Positions 29,201 to 42,737 of a DNA stretch of 64,000 nt are shown piece after piece (the first letter of the stretch is position 1; every line of letters starts with the position of its first letter). The stretch spans positions 1 to 64,000 of the forward strand of contig NW_027488900.1 of NCBI RefSeq assembly GCF_050948215.1, written 5' to 3'. Made by a program: the position numbers and the translations under genes. The stretch is from Halictus rubicundus (Eukaryota; Arthropoda; Insecta; Hymenoptera; Halictidae). The notes under the pieces are model-generated. The model had not been told where the DNA came from. It made no database searches and saw only the letters and a list, made by a program, of their open reading frames with translations.

Positions 29201-32200
29201 GATAGAGGATAGGATAGGGTAGAGGATAGGATAGGATAGAGGATAGGATCGGATAGAGGATAGGATATGATAGAGGATAGGATAGGATAGAGAGTAGGAT
29301 AGGATAGAGAGTAGGATAGGATAGAGGATAGGATACGATAGAGGATAGGATACGATAGAGGATACGATAGGATAGGATAGAGGATAGGATAGGATAGAGG
29401 ATAGGATAGGATAGAGGATAGGATAGGATAGAGGATAGGAAAGGATAGAGGATAGGATAGGATAGAGGATACGATATGATAGAGGATAGGAAAGAGGATA
29501 GGATAGGATAGAGGATACGATATGATAGAGGATAGGAAAGAGGATAGGATATAATACAGTATAGGATAGGATTAAGTATAGGATGTGATAGAGGATAGGA
29601 TAAGATAGAGGATAGGATAGGATAGAGGATAGGATAGGATAGAGGATAGGATAGGATAGGGGATAGGATAGAGGATAGGATATAATAGAGGATAGGATAG
29701 GATAGAGGATAGGATAGGATAGAGGATAATATAGGATAGAGGATATTATAGAGTAGAAGATAGGATAGGATAGAGGATACGATATGTTAGAGGATAGGAA
29801 AGAGGATAGGATATGATAGAGGATAGGATAGGATAGAGGAGAGGATAGGATAGAGGATAGGATAGAGGATAGGATAGGATAGAGGATAGGATAGGATAGA
29901 GGATAGGATAGGATAGAGGATAGGATACTAAAGAGGATAGGATAGGATTGAGGACAGGATAGGATAAAGGATAGCATAGGATAGAGGATAGGATAGGATA
30001 GAGGATAGGATAGGATAGAGGATAGGATAGGATAGAGGATAGGATAGGGTAGAGGATAGGATAGGATAGAGGATAGGATAGGATAGAGGATAGGATAGGA
30101 TAGGATAGAGGATAGGATAGGATAGAGGATAGGATAGGATAGAGGATAGGATAGGATAGAGGATAGGATAGGATAGAGGATAGGATACTATAGAGGATAG
30201 GATAGGATTGAGGACAGGATAGGATACAGGATAGCATAGGATAGAGGATAGGATAGGATAGAGGATAGGATAGGATAGAGGATAGGATAGGATAGAGGAT
30301 AGGATAGGATAGAGGATAGGATAGGATAGAGGATAGGATAGGATAGAGGATAGGATAGGATAGAGGATAGGATAGGATAGAGGATAGGATAGGATAGAGG
30401 ATAGGATAGGATAGAGGATAGGATAGAATAGAGGATAGGATAGGATAGGATAGAGGATAGGATAGGATAGTGGATAGGATAGGATAGAGGATAGGATAGG
30501 ATAGAGGATAAGATAGGATAGAGGATAGTATAGGATAGAGGATTGGATAGGATAGAGGATAGGATAGGATAGAGGATAGGATAGGATAGAGGATAGGATC
30601 GGATGGAGGATAGGATAAGATAGAGGATAGGATAGGATAGAGGATAGGATAGGATAGAGGGGAGGATAGGATAGAGGATAGGATAGGATAGGATAGAGGA
30701 TAGGATAGGATAGAGGATTGTATAGGATAGAGGATAGGATAGGATAGGATAGGATAGAGGATAGGATAGGATAGAGGATAGGATAGGATAGAGGATAGGA
30801 TAGGATAGTGGATATGATAGGATAGAGGATAGGATAGGATAGAGGATAGGATAGGATAGAGGATAGGATAGGATAGAGGAGAGGATAGGATAGAGGATAG
30901 GATAGGATAGAGGATATTATAGGGTAGAGGATAGGATAGGATAGAGGATACGATATGATTGAGGATAGGAAAGAGGATAGGATATAATACAGTATAGGAT
31001 AGGATTGAGTATAGGATGGGATAGAGGATAGGATAGGGCATTGGATAGGATAGAGGAAAGGATAGGATAGAGGATAGGATAGGATAGAGGATAGGATATA
31101 ATACAGTATAGGATAGGATTGAGTATAGGATGGGATAGAGGATAGGATAGTACATTGGATAGGATAGAGGATAGGATAGGATAGAGAATAGGATAGGATA
31201 GAGGATAGGATAGGATAGAGGATAGGATAGGATAGAGGATAGGATAGGATAGAGGATAGGACAGGATAGAGTATAGGATAGGATAGAGGATAGGATAGGA
31301 TAGAGGATAGGATATGATAGAGGATAGGATAGGATAGAGAATAGGATAGTATAGAGGATAGTATAGGATAGAGGATAGGATATAATAGAGGATAGGATAG
31401 GATAGAGAATAGGATAGTATAGAGGATAGTATAGGATAGAGGATAGGATAGGATAGAGGATAGGATAGGATAGAGGATAGGATAGGATAGAGGATAGGAT
31501 ACGATAGAGGATACGATAGGATAGGATAGAGGATAGGATAGGATAGAGGATAGGATAGGATAGAGGATATGATAGGATAGAGGATAGGATAGGATAGAGG
31601 ATAGGATAGGATAGAGGATAGGATAGGATAGAGGATAGGATCGGATAGAGGATAGGATATGATAGAGGATAGGATAGGATAGAGAGTAGGATAGGATAGA
31701 GAGTAGGATAGGATAGAGGATAGGATACGATAGAGGATAGGATACGATAGAGGATACGATAGGATAGGATAGAGGATAGGATAGGATAGAGGATAGGATA
31801 GGATAGAGGATAGGATAGGATAGAGGATAGGATACGATAGAGGATACGATAGGATAGGATAGAGGATAGGATAGGATAGAGGATAGGATAGGATAGAGGA
31901 TAGGATAGTATAGAGGATAGGATAGGATAGAGGATAGGATAGGATAGAGGATAGGATACGATAGAGGATACGATAGGATAGGATAGAGGATAGGATAGGA
32001 TAGAGGATAGGATACGATAGAGGATACGATTTGATAGGATAGAGGATAGGATAGGATAGAGGATATGATAGGATAGAGGATAGGATAGGATAGAGGATAG
32101 GAAAGGATAGAGGATAGGATAGGATAGAGGATACGATATGATAGAGGATAGGAAAGAGGATAGGATAGGATAGAGGATACGATATGATAGAGGATAGGAA

Positions 32201-34480
32201 AGAGGATAGGATATAATACAGTATAGGATAGGATTAAGTATAGGATGTGATAGAGGATAGGATAGGATAGAGGATAGGATAGGATAGAGGATAGGATAGA
32301 GGATAGGATATAATAGAGGATAGGATAGGATAGAGGATAGGATAGGATAGAGGATAATATAGGATAGAGGATATTATAGAGTAGAAGATAGGATAGGATA
32401 GAGGATACGATATGTTAGAGGATAGGAAAGAGGATAGGATATGATAGAGGATAGGATAGGATAGAGGAGAGGATAGGATAGAGGATAGGATAGAGGATAG
32501 GATAGGATAGAGGATAGGATAGGATAGAGGATAGGATAGGATAGAGGATAGGATACTATAGAGGATAGGATAGGATTGAGGACAGGATAGGATACAGGAT
32601 AGCATAGGATAGAGGATAGGATAGGATAGAGGATAGGATAGGATAGAGGATAGGATAGGATAGAGGGTAGGATAGAACAGAGGATAGGATAGGATAGAGG
32701 ATAGGATAGGGTAGAGGATTGGATAGGATTGAGGATAGGATAGGATAGAGGATAGGATATGATAGAGGATAGGATAGGATAGGATAGAGAGTAGGATAGG
32801 ATAGAGGATACGATAGGATAGGATAGAGGATAGGATAGGATAGAGGATAGGATAGGATAGAGGATAGGATAGGATAGAGGATAGGATAGGATAGAGGATA
32901 GGATAGGATAGAGGATAGGATAGGATAGAGGATAGGATAGGATAGAGGATAGGATAGAATAGAGGATAGGATAGGATAGAGGATAGGATAGGGTAGAGGA
33001 TAGGATAGGATAGAGGATAGGATATGATAGAGGATAGGATAGGATAGAGGATAGGATAGGATAGAGTATAGGATAGGATAGAGGATAGGATAGTGTAGAG
33101 GATAGGATTGGATAGAGGATACGATAGGATAGAGGAGAGGATAAGATAGAGGATAGGATAGGACAGAGGATAGGATAGGATAGGATAGAGGATAGGATAG
33201 GATAGAGGATAGGATAGGATAGAGGATAGGATAGAATAGAGGATAGGATAGGATAGAGGATAGGATAGGGTAGAGGATAGGATAGGATAGAGGATAGGAT
33301 TGGATAGAGGATAGGATAGAGGATAGGATAGGATAGAGGATAGGATAGGATAGAGGATAGGATAGGATAGAGGATAGGATAGGTTAGAGGATAGGATATA
33401 ACAGAGGATAGGATAGGATAGAGTATAGGATAGTATAGAGGATAGTATAGGATAGAGGATAGGATAGGATAGAGGATAGGATAGGATAGAGGATAGGATA
33501 GGATAGAGGATAGGATAGGATAGAGGAAAGGATAGAACAGAGGATAGGATAGGATAGAGGATAGGATAGGGTAGAGGATAGGATAGGATAGAGGATAGGA
33601 TCGGATAGAGGATAGGATATGATAGAGGATAGGATAGGATAGAGAGTAGGATAGGATAGAGAGTAGGATAGGATAGAGGATAGGATACGATAGAGGATAG
33701 GATACGATAGAGGATACGATAGGATAGGATAGAGGATAGGATAGGATAGAGGATAGGATAGGATAGAGGATAGGATAGGATAGAGGATAGGATAGGATAG
33801 AGGATAGGATAGGATAGAGGATAGGATAGAATAGAGGATAGGATAGGATAGAGGATAGGATAGGGTAGAGGATAGGATAGGATAGAGGATAGGATTGGAT
33901 AGAGGATAGGATATGATAGAGGATAGGATAGGATAGAGAGTAGGATAGGATAGAGGATAGGATAGGATAGAGGATAGGATACGATAGAGGATACGATAGG
34001 ATAGGATAGAGGATAGGATAGGATAGAGGATAGGATAGGATAGAGGATAGGATAGTATAGAGGATAGGATAGGATAGAGGATAGGATAGGATAGAGGATA
34101 GGATACGATAGAGGATACGATAGGATAGGATAGAGGATAGGATAGGATAGAGGATAGGATAGGATAGAGGATAGGATAGGATAGAGGATAGGAAAGGATA
34201 GAGGATAGGATAGGATAGAGGATACGATATGATAGAGGATAGGAAAGAGGATAGGATAGGATAGAGGATACGATATGATAGAGGATAGGAAAGAGGATAG
34301 GATATAATACAGTATAGGATAGGATTAAGTATAGGATGTGATAGAGGATAGGATAAGATAGAGGATAGGATAGGATAGAGGATAGGATAGGATAGAGGAT
34401 AGGATAGGATAGAGGATAGGATAGAGGATAGGATATAATAGAGGATAGGATAGGATAGGATAGAGGATAATATAGGATAG
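23228..34480. repeat. Alternating X/Y cassette series in type a
   Basis: The GGATGTG landmark exists in two contexts. Form X is followed by ordinary monomers (23,228; 28,547; 32,243). Form Y is followed by a GGATAAGATAGAGG monomer (24,834; 29,581; 34,334, and outside this span 18,674, 21,148, 41,283, 44,676, 45,911). Within this span the order is strictly X-Y-X-Y-X-Y. X-to-X distances are 5,319 and 3,696 bp; Y-to-Y distances are 4,747 and 4,753 bp. Displacement between cassettes 28,671 and 32,367 is exactly 3,696, and between 24,992 and 29,739 exactly 4,747, matching their GGATGTG landmarks. Confidence 0.78.
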
Positions 34481-34700
34481 AGGATATTATAGAGTAGAAG
34501 ATAGGATAGGATAGAGGATACGATATGTTAGAGGATAGGAAAGAGGATAGGATATGATAGAGGATAGGATAGGATAGAGGAGAGGATAGGATAGAGGATA
34601 GGATAGAGGATAGGATAGGATAGAGGATAGGATAGGATAGAGGATAGGATAGGATAGAGGATAGGATAGGATAGAGGATAGGATAGGATAGAGGATAGGA

Positions 34701-37700
34701 TAGAATAGAGGATAGGATAGGATAGGATAGGATAGTGGATAGGATAGGATAGAGGATAGGATAGGATAGAGGATAAGATAGGATAGAGGATAGTATAGGA
34801 TAGAGGATTGGATAGGATAGAGGATAGGATAGGATAGAGGATAGGATAGGATAGAGGATAGGATCGGATGGAGGATAGGATAAGATAGAGGATAGGATAG
34901 GATAGAGGATAGGATAGGATAGAGGGGAGGATAGGATAGAGGATAGGATAGGATAGGATAGAGGATAGGATAGGATAGAGGATTGTATAGGATAGAGGAT
35001 AGGATAGGATAGGATAGGATAGAGGATAGGATAGGATAGAGGATAGGATAGGATAGAGGATAGGATAGGATAGTGGATATGATAGGATAGAGGATAGGAT
35101 AGGATAGAGGATAGGATAGGATAGAGGATAGTATAGGATAGAGGATAGGATATAATAGAGGATAGGATAGGATAGAGAATAGGATAGTATAGAGGATAGT
35201 ATAGGATAGAGGATAGGATAGGATAGAGGATAGGATAGGATAGAGGATAGGATAGGATAGAGGATAGGATACGATAGAGGATACGATAGGATAGGATAGA
35301 GGATAGGATAGGATAGAGGATAGGATAGGATAGAGGATAGGATAGGATAGAGGATATGATAGGATAGAGGATAGGATAGGATAGAGGATAGGATAGGATA
35401 GAGGGTAGGATAGGATAGAGGATAGGATAGGATAGAGGATAGGATAGGATAGAGGATAGGATAGGATAGAGGATACGATATGATAGAGGATAGGAAAGAG
35501 GATAGGATATAATACGTTATAGGATAGGATTAAGTATAGGATGGGATAGAGGATAGGATAGGGTATTGGATAGGATAGAGGATAGAATAGGATAGAGGAT
35601 ATGATAGGATAGAGGATAGGATAGGATACAGGATAGGATAGGATACAGGATAGGATAGGATAGAGGATAGGACAGGATAGAGGATAGGATAGGGTAGAGG
35701 ATAGGATAGGATAGAGTATAGGATAGGATAGAGGATAGGATAGGGTAGAGGATAGGATAGGATAGAGGATAGGATAGGATAGAGGATAGGATAGAGGATA
35801 GGATATAATAGAGGATAGGATAGGATAGAGGATAGGATAGGATAGAGGATAGGATAGGATAGAGGATATTATAGAGTAGAAGATAGGATAGGATAGAGGA
35901 TACGATATGTTAGAGGATAGGAAAGAGGATAGGATATGATAGAGGATAGGATAGGATAGAGGATAGGATAGTATAGAGGATAGTATAGGACAGAGGATAG
36001 GATAGGATAGAGGAGAGGATAGGATAGAGGATAGGATAGAGGATAGGATAGGATAGAGGATAGGATAGGATAGAGGATATGATAGGATAGAGGATAGGAT
36101 ACTATAGAGGATAGGATAGGATTGAGGACAGGATAGGATAAAGGATAGCATAGGATAGAGGATAGGATAGGATAGATGATAGGATAGGATAGAGGATAGG
36201 ATAGGATAGAGGATAGGATAGGGTAGAGGATAGGATAGGATAGAGGATAGGATAGGATAGAGGATAGGATAGGATAGAGGATAGGATAGGATAGAGGATA
36301 GGATAGGATAGAGGATAGGATAGGATAGAGGATAGTATAGGATAGAGGATTGGATAGGATAGAGGATAGGATAGGATAGAGGATAGGAAAGGATAGAGGA
36401 TAGGATCGGATGGAGGATAGGATAAGATAGAGGATAGGATAGGATAGAGGATAGGATAGGATAGAGGAGAGGATAGGATAGAGGATAGGATAGGATAGGA
36501 TAGAGGATAGGATAGGATAGAGGATTGTATAGGATAGAGGATAGGATAGGATAGGATAGGATAGAGGATAGGATAGGATAGAGGATAGGATAGGATAGAG
36601 GATAGGATAGGATAGAGGATAGGACAGTATAGAGGATAGGATAGGGTAGAGGATAGGATAGGATAGAGTATAGGATAGGATAGAGGATAGGATAGGGTAG
36701 AGGATAGGATAGGATAGAGGATAGGATAGGGTAGAGGATAGGATAGGATAGAGGATAGGATAGGATAGAGGATAGGATAGAGGATAGGATATAATAGAGG
36801 ATAGGATAGGATAGAGGATAGGATAGGATAGAGGATAGGATAGGATAGAGGATATTATAGAGTAGAAGATAGGATAGGATAGAGGATACGATATGTTAGA
36901 GGATAGGAAAGAGGATAGGAAATGATAGAGGATAGGATAGGATAGAGGATAGGATAGTATAGAGGATAGTATAGGATAGAGGATAGGATAGGATAGAGGA
37001 GAGGATAGGATAGAGGATAGGATAGAGGATAGGATAGGATAGAGGATAGGATAGGATAGAGGATAGGATAGGATAGAGGATAGGATACTATAGAGGATAG
37101 GATAGGATTGAGGACAGGATAGGATAAAGGATAGCATAGGATAGAGGATAGGATAGGATAGATGATAGGATAGGATAGAGGATAGGATAGAGGATAGGAT
37201 AGGGTAGAGGATAGGATAGGATAGAGGATAGGATAGGATAGAGGATAGGATAGGATAGAGGATAGGATAGGATAGAGGATAGGATAGGATAGAGGATAGG
37301 ATAGGATAGAGGATAGGATAGAATAGAGGATAGGATAGGATAGGATAGAGGATAGGATAGGTTAGAGGATAGGATAGGATAGAGGATAGGATAGGATAGA
37401 GGATAAGATAGGATAGAGGATAGTATAGGATAGAGGATTGGATAGGATAGAGGATAGGATAGGATAGAGGATAGGAAAGGATAGACGATAGGATCGGATG
37501 GAGGATAGGATAAGATAGAGGATAGGATAGGATAGAGGATAGGATAGGATAGAGGAGAGGATAGGATAGAGGATAGGATAGGATAGGATAGAGGATAGGA
37601 TAGGATAGAGGATTGTATAGGATAGAGGATAGGATAGGATAGGATAGGATAGAGTATAGGATAGGATAGAGGATAGGATAGGATAGAGGATAGGATATGA
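34701..37700. repeat. Type b-like satellite with a 986-bp tandem copy
   Basis: From about 34.7 kb the variants are type b again: GATCGGATGGAGG, GAGGGGAGG and ATTGTATAGG, with cassettes at 35,862 and 36,848 lacking the AATATAGG monomer. GAGAGTAGG is absent. The variant GGATATAATACG followed by TTATAGG near 35,510 is a point variant of the usual ATACAGTAT element. A block of this kind between two type a regions implies that type b was moved or amplified into this position. No gene is seen. Confidence 0.75.
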
Positions 37701-37833
37701 TAGAGGATAGGATAGGATAGAGAATAGGATAGGATAGAGGATATGATAGGATAGAGGATAGGATAGGATAGAGGATAGGATAGGATAGAGTATAGGATAG
37801 GATAGAGGATAGGATAGGGTAGAGGGTAGGATA
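35862..37833. repeat. Tandem duplication displaced by 986 bp (58 monomers)
   Basis: The marker cassette starts at 35,862 and again at 36,848, exactly 58 x 17 bp apart. Both are followed by the same unusual insertion of a GTATAGAGGATAGTATAGG pair. A rare GGAAAGG monomer just before GATCGGATGG lies at 36,386 and 37,474, 1,088 bp apart (64 x 17), so the second copy gained six monomers between the two landmarks. Copy 1 is about 35,862-36,847. Copy 2 starts at 36,848, and its right edge is uncertain. Confidence 0.8.
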
Positions 37834-37992
37834 GGATAGAGGATAGGATAGGATAGAGTATAGGATAGGATAGAGGATAGGATAGGGTAGAGGATAGGAT
37901 AGGATAGAGGATATGATAGGATAGAGGATAGGATAGGATAGAGGATAGGATAGGATAGAGTATAGGATAGGATAGAGGATAGGATAGGGTAG

Positions 37993-39364
37993 AGGATAGG
38001 ATAGGGTAGAGAATAGGATAGGATAGAGGATATGATAGGATAGAGGATAGGATAGGATAGAGGATAGGATAGGATAGAGTATAGGATAGGATAGAGGATA
38101 GGATAGGGTAGAGGATAGGATAGGATAGAGGATACGATAGGATACAGGAGAGGATAGGATAGAGGATAGGATAGGACAGAGTATAGGATAGGATAGAGGA
38201 TAGGATAGGATAGAGGATAGGATAGGATAGAGGATAGGATAGGATAGAGGATAGGATAGGATAGAGGATAGGATAGGATAGAGGATAGGATAGGATAGAG
38301 GATAGGATGGGATAGAGTATAGGATAGAATAGAGGATGGGATAGGATAGAGGATAGGATAGGATAGAGGATAGGATTGGATAGAGGATAGGATAGAGGAT
38401 AATATAGGATAGAGGATAGGATAGGATAGAGGAGAGGATAGGATAGAGGATAGGATAGGATAGAGGATACGATATGTTAGAGGATAGGAAAGAGGATAGG
38501 ATATAATACAGTATAGGATAGGATGGAGTATAGGATGGGATAGAGGATAGGATAGGGGATTGGATAGGATAGAGGATAGGATAGTATACAGAATAGGATA
38601 GGATAGAGGATAGGATAGGGTAAAGGATAGGATTGGTTAGAGGATAGGATAGGATAGTGGATAGGATAGGATGGATGATAGTATAGAGGATAGAATAAAG
38701 TAATGGATGGGATAGAGAATATTATAGCATAGGGGATAGGATAGGATAGAGGATAGGATAGGATAGAGGGTAGGATAGGATAGGATAGAGGATAGGATAG
38801 GATAGAGGATAGGATAGGGTAGAGGATAGGATAGGATAGAGGATAGGATAGGATAGAGGATAGGATAGGATAGAGGATAGGATAGGATAGAGGATAGTAT
38901 AGGATAGAGGATTGGATAGGATAGAGGATAGGAAAGAGGATAGGATATAATACAGTATAGGATAGGATTAAGTATAGGATGGGATAGAGGATAGAATAGG
39001 GTATTGGATAGGATAGAGGATAGAATAGGATAGAGGATAGGATAGGATAGAGGATAGGATAGGATAGAGGATAGGATAGGATAGAGGATAGGATAGGGTA
39101 GAGGATAGGATATAACAGAGGATAGGATAGGATAGAGAATAGGATAGTATAGAGGATAGTATAGGATAGAGGATAGGATAGGATAGAGGATAGGATAGGA
39201 TAGAGGATAGGATAGGATAGAGGATAGGATAGGATAGAGGATAGGATAGAACAGAGGATAGGATAGGATAGAGGATAGGATAGGGTAGAGGATAGGATAG
39301 GATAGAGGATAGGATAGGATAGAGGATAGGATATGATACAGGATAGGATAGGATAGAGAGTAGG
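37993..39364. repeat. Segmental copy A (pairs with 39,867-41,238)
   Basis: This segment aligns to 39,867-41,238 at a constant displacement of 1,874 bp, checked at 38,004/39,878, 38,028/39,902, 38,395/40,269, 38,691/40,565 and 39,331/41,205. In stretches I compared base by base there are only scattered substitutions, for example two within 60 bp near 38,310. Copy A has GGATAGAGG where the two later copies share GGAAAGAGG (near 38,778), so A is the outlier of the three. 1,874 is not a multiple of 17, so 5- or 12-bp units are included. Confidence 0.8.
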
Positions 39365-42118
39365 ATAGGATAGAGAGTAGGATAGGATAGAGAGTAGGAT
39401 AGGATAGAGGATAGGATAGGATAGAGGATAGGATACGATAGAGGATAGGATAGAATAGAGGATAGGATAGGATAGAGGATAGGATAGGGTAGAGGATAGG
39501 ATAGGATAGAGGATAGGATTGGATAGAGGATAGGATATGATAGAGGATAGGATAGGATAGAGGATATGATAGGATAGAGGATAGGATAGGATAGAGGATA
39601 GGATAGGATAGAGTATAGGATAGGATAGAGGATAGGATAGGGTAGAGGATAGGATAGGATAGAGGATAGGATAGGATAGAGTATAGGATAGGATAGAGGA
39701 TAGGATAGGGTAGAGGATAGGATAGGATAGAGGATATGATAGGATAGAGGATAGGATAGGATAGAGGATAGGATAGGATAGAGTATAGGATAGGATAGAG
39801 GATAGGATAGGGTAGAGGATAGGATAGGATAGAGGATAGGATAGGATAGAGTATAGGATAGGATAGAGGATAGGATAGGGTAGAGAATAGGATAGGATAG
39901 AGGATATGATAGGATAGAGGATAGGATAGGATAGAGGATAGGATAGGATAGAGTATAGGATAGGATAGAGGATAGGATAGGGTAGAGGATAGGATAGGAT
40001 AGAGGATACGATAGGATACAGGAGAGGATAGGATAGAGGATAGGATAGGACAGAGTATAGGATAGGATAGAGGATAGGATAGGATAGAGGATAGGATAGG
40101 ATAGAGGATAGGATAGGATAGAGGATAGGATAGGATAGAGGATAGGATAGGATAGAGGATAGGATAGGATAGAGGATAGGATAGGATAGAGTATAGGATA
40201 GGATAGAGGATGGGATAGGATAGAGGATAGGATAGGATAGAGGATAGGATTGGATAGAGGATAGGATAGAGGATAATATAGGATAGAGGATAGGATAGGA
40301 TAGAGGAGAGGATAGGATAGAGGATAGGATAGGATAGAGGATACGATATGTTAGAGGATAGGAAAGAGGATAGGATATAATACAGTATAGGATAGGATGG
40401 AGTATAGGATGGGATAGAGGATAGGATAGGGGATTGGATAGGATAGAGGATAGGATAGTATACAGAATAGGATAGGATAGAGGATAGGATAGGGTAAAGG
40501 ATAGGATTGGTTAGAGGATAGGATAGGATAGTGGATAGGATAGGATGGATGATAGTATAGAGGATAGAATAAAGTAATGGATGGGATAGAGAATATTATA
40601 GCATAGGGGATAGGATAGGATAGAGGATAGGATAGGATAGAGGGTAGGATAGGATAGGAAAGAGGATAGGATAGGATAGAGGATAGGATAGGGTAGAGGA
40701 TAGGATAGGATAGAGGATAGGATAGGATAGAGGATAGGATAGGATAGAGGATAGGATAGGATAGAGGATAGTATAGGATAGAGGATTGGATAGGATAGAG
40801 GATAGGAAAGAGGATAGGATATAATACAGTATAGGATAGGATTAAGTATAGGATGGGATAGAGGATAGAATAGGGTATTGGATAGGATAGAGGATAGAAT
40901 AGGATAGAGGATAGGATAGGATAGAGGATAGGATAGGATAGAGGATAGGATAGGATAGAGGATAGGATAGGGTAGAGGATAGGATATAACAGAGGATAGG
41001 ATAGGATAGAGAATAGGATAGTATAGAGGATAGTATAGGATAGAGGATAGGATAGGATAGAGGATAGGATAGGATAGAGGATAGGATAGGATAGAGGATA
41101 GGATAGGATAGAGGATAGGATAGAACAGAGGATAGGATAGGATAGAGGATAGGATAGGGTAGAGGATAGGATAGGATAGAGGATAGGATAGGATAGAGGA
41201 TAGGATATGATACAGGATAGGATAGGATAGAGAGTAGGAAAGAGGATAGGATATAATACAGTATAGGATAGGATTAAGTATAGGATGTGATAGAGGATAG
41301 GATAAGATAGAGGATAGGATAGGATAGAGGATAGGATAGGATAGAGGATCGGATAGGATAGAGGATAGGATAGAGGATAGGATATAATAGAGGATAGGAT
41401 AGGATAGAGGATAGGATAGGATAGAGGATAATATAGGATAGAGGATATTATAGAGTAGAAGATAGGATAGGATAGAGGATACGATATGTTAGAGGATAGG
41501 AAAGAGGATTGGATATGATAGAGGATAGGATAGGATAGAGGAGAGGATAGGATAGAGGATAGGATAGAGGATAGGATAGAGGATAGGATAGGATAGAGGA
41601 TAGGATAGTATAGAGGATAGTATAGGATAGAGGATAGGATAGGATAGAGGAGAGGATAGGATAGAGGATAGGATAGAGGATAGGATAGGATAGAGGATAG
41701 GATAGGATAGAGGATAGGATACTATAGAGGATAGGATAGGATTGAGGACAGGATAGGATAAAGGATAGCATAGGATAGAGGATAGGATAGGATAGAGGAT
41801 AGGATAGGATAGAGGATAGGATAGGATAGAGGATAGGATAGGGTAGAGGATAGGATAGGATAGAGGATAGGATAGGATAGAGGATAGGATAGGATAGAGG
41901 ATAGGATAGGATAGAGGATAGTATAGGATAGAGGATTGGATAGGATAGAGGATAGGAAAGAGGATAGGATATAATACAGTATAGGATAGGATTAAGTATA
42001 GGATGGGATAGAGGATAGAATAGGGTATTGGATAGGATAGAGGATAGAATAGGATAGAGGATAGGATAGGATAGAGGATAGGATAGGATAGAGGATAGGA
42101 TAGGATAGAGGATAGGAT
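39345..42118. repeat. Segmental copy B (pairs with 42,738-45,511)
   Basis: This segment aligns to 42,738-45,511 at a constant displacement of 3,393 bp. I verified it at 39,431/42,824, 39,562/42,955, 39,732/43,125, 40,269/43,662, 40,565/43,958, 41,283/44,676 and 41,441/44,834. Homology fails to the left at the GATATGATACAGG monomer near 39,331 and to the right where copy C reads ATACGATAG at about 45,511. Constant displacement over about 2.77 kb with no monomer gained or lost marks a recent event. The two copies are separated by about 620 bp of similar satellite. Confidence 0.85.
39560..40000. repeat. 170-bp higher-order repeat, first set
   Basis: Two full copies and one partial copy of a 10-monomer unit start at 39,560, 39,730 and 39,900. 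With W for the consensus, V for GAGGATATGATAGGATA, T for GAGTATAGGATAGGATA and G for GAGGATAGGATAGGGTA, the unit reads V W W T G W W T G W. A 4-monomer (68-bp) repeat, WWTG, is therefore nested inside the 170-bp one. The third copy diverges after about 100 bp at an ATACGATAGG monomer. Less regular relatives start near 37,737, 37,917 and 38,026. Confidence 0.88.
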
Positions 42119-42737
42119 AGGGTAGAGGATAGGATATAACAGAGGATAGGATAGGATAGAGAATAGGATAGTATAGAGGATAGTATAGGATAGAGGATAG
42201 GATAGGATAGAGGATAGGATAGGATAGAGGATAGGATAGGATAGAGGATAGGATAGGATAGAGGATAGGATAGAACAGAGGATAGGATAGGATAGAGGAT
42301 AGGATAGGGTAGAGGATAGGATAGGATAGAGGATAGGATAGGATATAGGATAGGATATGATACAGGATAGGATAGGATAGAGAGTAGGATAGGATAGAGA
42401 GTAGGATAGGATAGAGAGTAGGATAGGATAGAGGATAGGATAGGATAGAGGATAGGATACGATAGAGGATACGATAGGATAGGATAGAGGATAGGATAGG
42501 ATAGAGGATAGGATAGGATAGAGGATAGGATAGGATAGAGGATAGGATAGGATAGAGGATAGGATAGAATAGAGGATAGGATAGGATAGAGGATAGGATA
42601 GGATAGAGGATAGGATAGCATAGAGGATAGGATAGAACAGAGGATAGGATAGGATAGAGGAGAGGATAGGATAGAGGATAGGATAGAGGATAGGATAGAG
42701 GATAGGATAGGATAGAGGATAGGATAGGATAGAGGAT

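Larger units (their letters stand above)
12817..34700. repeat. Type a satellite, central block
   Basis: The boundary is where colinearity with 58.9 kb stops, at about 12,816. From here the variant GAGAGTAGG appears (first near 12,901, then repeatedly to about 33,950). I did not find it in 1-12,816 or after about 44,640. From 18.8 kb the marker cassette is preceded by a GGATAATATAGG monomer (18,832; 21,306; 23,369; 24,992; 28,671; 29,739; 32,367; 34,480). A CAGG form of the AAAGG marker is also common here. Clusters of ACGATAGAGGATACGATAGG units are frequent, though that unit also occurs in type b. Shared private variants mean local homogenisation separate from type b. No gene is seen. Confidence 0.85.
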
